Origin: Acidobacteriota bacterium
GTDB lineage: Bacteria; Acidobacteriota; Terriglobia; Terriglobales; Acidobacteriaceae
Length of the DNA: 6,703 nucleotides
Direction of reading: 5' to 3'
Assembly (NCBI GenBank): GCA_021780095.1
Contig: JAJXZK010000011.1
Span: forward strand, 1 to 6,703
In this document: positions 5,181-6,703 of the stretch, piece after piece
Layout: every line of letters starts with the position of its first letter
Numbering within the stretch: position 1 is the first letter of the stretch
Notes under the pieces: model-generated
What the model saw: only the letters and a program-made list of their open reading frames with translations
The model's database searches: none
Told to the model about the DNA's origin: nothing
Translations under genes and position numbers: made by a program

Positions 5181-6703
5181 ATGGTCGACGTCCTCAATCC
5201 CGAACACACTGCGAGTAAAACCCTGAACACTACATTGGAAGCCAACGAAGTCACAACCCTCGAGACGCAAAACGAAGCGCCTGAAAATAACCACCACATT
5301 TCTGCCGCGGCAGAAACCCAACCAGCCGAGCCCAATTCCCAGACATCTGAGCCGACAAGCGATGCCGCAATTTCTGCGCCGGCGAGTGAGCCGCAAGCGG
5401 CTGCGCCTCAGACTGCGGAAGCGCAAGATCTCTCTTCCCACGAGGAAGAGATGGATTTTGGTGCATTGCTGGAGTCTTTTGAGCACGAGCAGGCGGCACA
5501 AGAGGCCGCGCAAGCCGTCGACGGCAACGTCGTTACGGGCATCGTGATCAAGCTGACCGACAAGCATGTCGTGGTCGACGTGGGTCTGAAATCCGAGGGT
5601 TTGATTCCCATCGAGCAGGTGCTGGACCACACGGGCCAGCCGAAACTGCAGGCGGGTCAGACGATCGAGGTGGTTGTCGAGCATGAGGAACCCTCGGGCA
5701 GCTACCTGCTGAGCTACGACAAGGCGCTGCGCCATCGCGTGTGGGACACAATTGAGAAAGCTGCGAACGACAAGGCTCCTGTGAGCGGTTTGGTCGTCAG
5801 CCGAGTCAAGGGCGGCCTGACAGTGGATATCGGCATCAAGGCATTCCTGCCTGGCTCGCAAGTGGAGATTCGTCCGGTTCGCAACCTGGAGTCCTACATA
5901 GGCCAGACCATTGAAGTTCGCGTCATCAAGTTGAACAAGAAGCGCGGCAACGTCGTGGTTTCTCGCAAAGAGTTGCTGGAGAACGAAGCGTCGCTGAAGC
6001 GGTCGCTGACGCTGGACCACCTGGAAGAAGGAACGATTCTGACCGGGACGGTAAAAAACCTGACCGAGTACGGAGCGTTCGTCGATCTGGGCGGCATCGA
6101 TGGACTGCTGCACGTGACCGATATGTCTTGGGGGCGACTGACGCATCCTCGCGACCTGGTAAACGTGGGCGATGAGATTCAAGTGAAGGTGTTGAAATTC
6201 GATCGCGAAAAGCAGCGCATTTCGCTCGGATTCAAACAGCTGACGCCGGATCCGTGGCTGGACGTTGCGGAGCGCTATCCGATTGGCGCGCGTGTACGCG
6301 GACGTATTTTGAGCGTGACTGACTATGGTGCGTTTGTGGAACTGGAGCAAGGCATTGAAGGCCTGGTCCATGTGTCCGAGATGACATGGTCAAAGCGCAT
6401 GAAACATCCGACCAAGCTGGTAAAGCCAGGCGATGAGATTGAGACCATCATCCTGAATGTAAATCCGGCAGATCGGCGTATTTCGCTCGGCATGAAACAG
6501 CTGCTCGAAAATCCGTGGGAACATCTTTCCGAGCGCTACGCGACTGGAAGCGTGGTCGAAGGTCGCGTCCGGAACCTGACAGAATTTGGCGCGTTCATTG
6601 AAATTGAAGATGGAATTGACGGTCTGGTTCACGTCAGCAATATGAGCTGGACCAAGCGCATCAAGCACCCGTCTGAAGTGGTGAAGAAGGGCGAGAAGGA
6701 GAA
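5181..6703 (+). CDS. rpsA: 30S ribosomal protein S1, 3' end beyond window
   Basis: S1 is the large RNA-binding protein of the 30S subunit that captures and unfolds mRNA for translation initiation. The first 507 residues are present; the frame is open at the window end. Residues 1-90 are a low-complexity extension rich in Ala, Glu, Pro, Gln, Ser and Thr. MDFGALLESFEHE (91-103) matches the usual start of S1 proteins. S1 (OB-fold) domains follow at about 115-180, 200-263, 284-352, 368-438 and 456-507 (the last cut). Domains 3 to 5 carry the clear pattern YGAFVDLGGIDGLLHVTDMSW (297-317) and its relatives near 382-403 and 468-490; the first two are more divergent, as in other S1 proteins, where they bind the ribosome. 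The start is firm: an in-frame TGA at 5157-5159 leaves ATG 5181 as the only upstream ATG. Family members usually have six domains. Confidence 0.95.
   Translation, partial: MVDVLNPEHTASKTLNTTLEANEVTTLETQNEAPENNHHISAAAETQPAEPNSQTSEPTSDAAISAPASEPQAAAPQTAEAQDLSSHEEEMDFGALLESFEHEQAAQEAAQAVDGNVVTGIVIKLTDKHVVVDVGLKSEGLIPIEQVLDHTGQPKLQAGQTIEVVVEHEEPSGSYLLSYDKALRHRVWDTIEKAANDKAPVSGLVVSRVKGGLTVDIGIKAFLPGSQVEIRPVRNLESYIGQTIEVRVIKLNKKRGNVVVSRKELLENEASLKRSLTLDHLEEGTILTGTVKNLTEYGAFVDLGGIDGLLHVTDMSWGRLTHPRDLVNVGDEIQVKVLKFDREKQRISLGFKQLTPDPWLDVAERYPIGARVRGRILSVTDYGAFVELEQGIEGLVHVSEMTWSKRMKHPTKLVKPGDEIETIILNVNPADRRISLGMKQLLENPWEHLSERYATGSVVEGRVRNLTEFGAFIEIEDGIDGLVHVSNMSWTKRIKHPSEVVKKGEKE

Noticed and set aside
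5172..6371. 399-codon open frame on the minus strand
   Set aside because: It is antisense to rpsA, whose S1 domains are unmistakable. The minus frame is rich in Arg, Leu, Gln and His, with no recognisable motif, as expected from the complement of a GC-biased gene.

Overview
The window looks like a stretch of housekeeping chromosome from a moderately GC-rich bacterium. An acidobacterium is the best guess. That rests on the style of the HIT protein (MDILWTPWRY start, CxxC, then HLHMHMLPRW), on the long acidic N-terminal extension of ribosomal protein S1, and on a small secreted NTF2-like protein. It is recall from the sequence, not a database result. I see no mobile element, phage gene, CRISPR array, tRNA or rRNA.

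Layout, left to right. Bases 1-230 are the leader of purA, with a weak candidate promoter, a 19-bp perfect palindrome and a 10-bp tandem duplication next to the start codon. purA (231-1556, +) encodes adenylosuccinate synthase. A 130-base gap with a 13-bp direct repeat leads to a small antibiotic-biosynthesis-monooxygenase-fold protein (1687-1974, +). Next comes an exported DUF4440/NTF2-like protein (2066-2656, +) with a good promoter almost touching its ATG. It converges, 9 bases apart, on a HIT-family protein (3238-2666, -), whose promoter also abuts its start codon. Upstream of it on the same strand is an NADP-dependent MDR oxidoreductase of the CurA/prostaglandin-reductase type (4343-3342, -). 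A gene-poor divergent region of about 840 bases (4344-5180) follows. The window ends inside rpsA (5181 to beyond 6703, +), encoding ribosomal protein S1.

The complete genes do not form one pathway: they cover purine synthesis, nucleotide clean-up (HIT), redox or detoxification (ABM fold, oxidoreductase) and translation. The most interesting part is the non-coding stretch before rpsA. A near-consensus promoter (TTGACA-N18-TATAGT, 4806-4835) predicts a leader of about 340 bases that can fold into a chain of hairpins. One early segment could pair either locally or with the Shine-Dalgarno region just before the S1 start. S1 is known to repress its own translation in E. coli, so this leader is a plausible autoregulatory RNA, but the folding was read by eye and has not been tested for conservation.

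A second theme is transcript starts at or next to the ATG (leaderless mRNAs) for the HIT gene and the NTF2-like gene. I did not find a clear novel multi-gene system.
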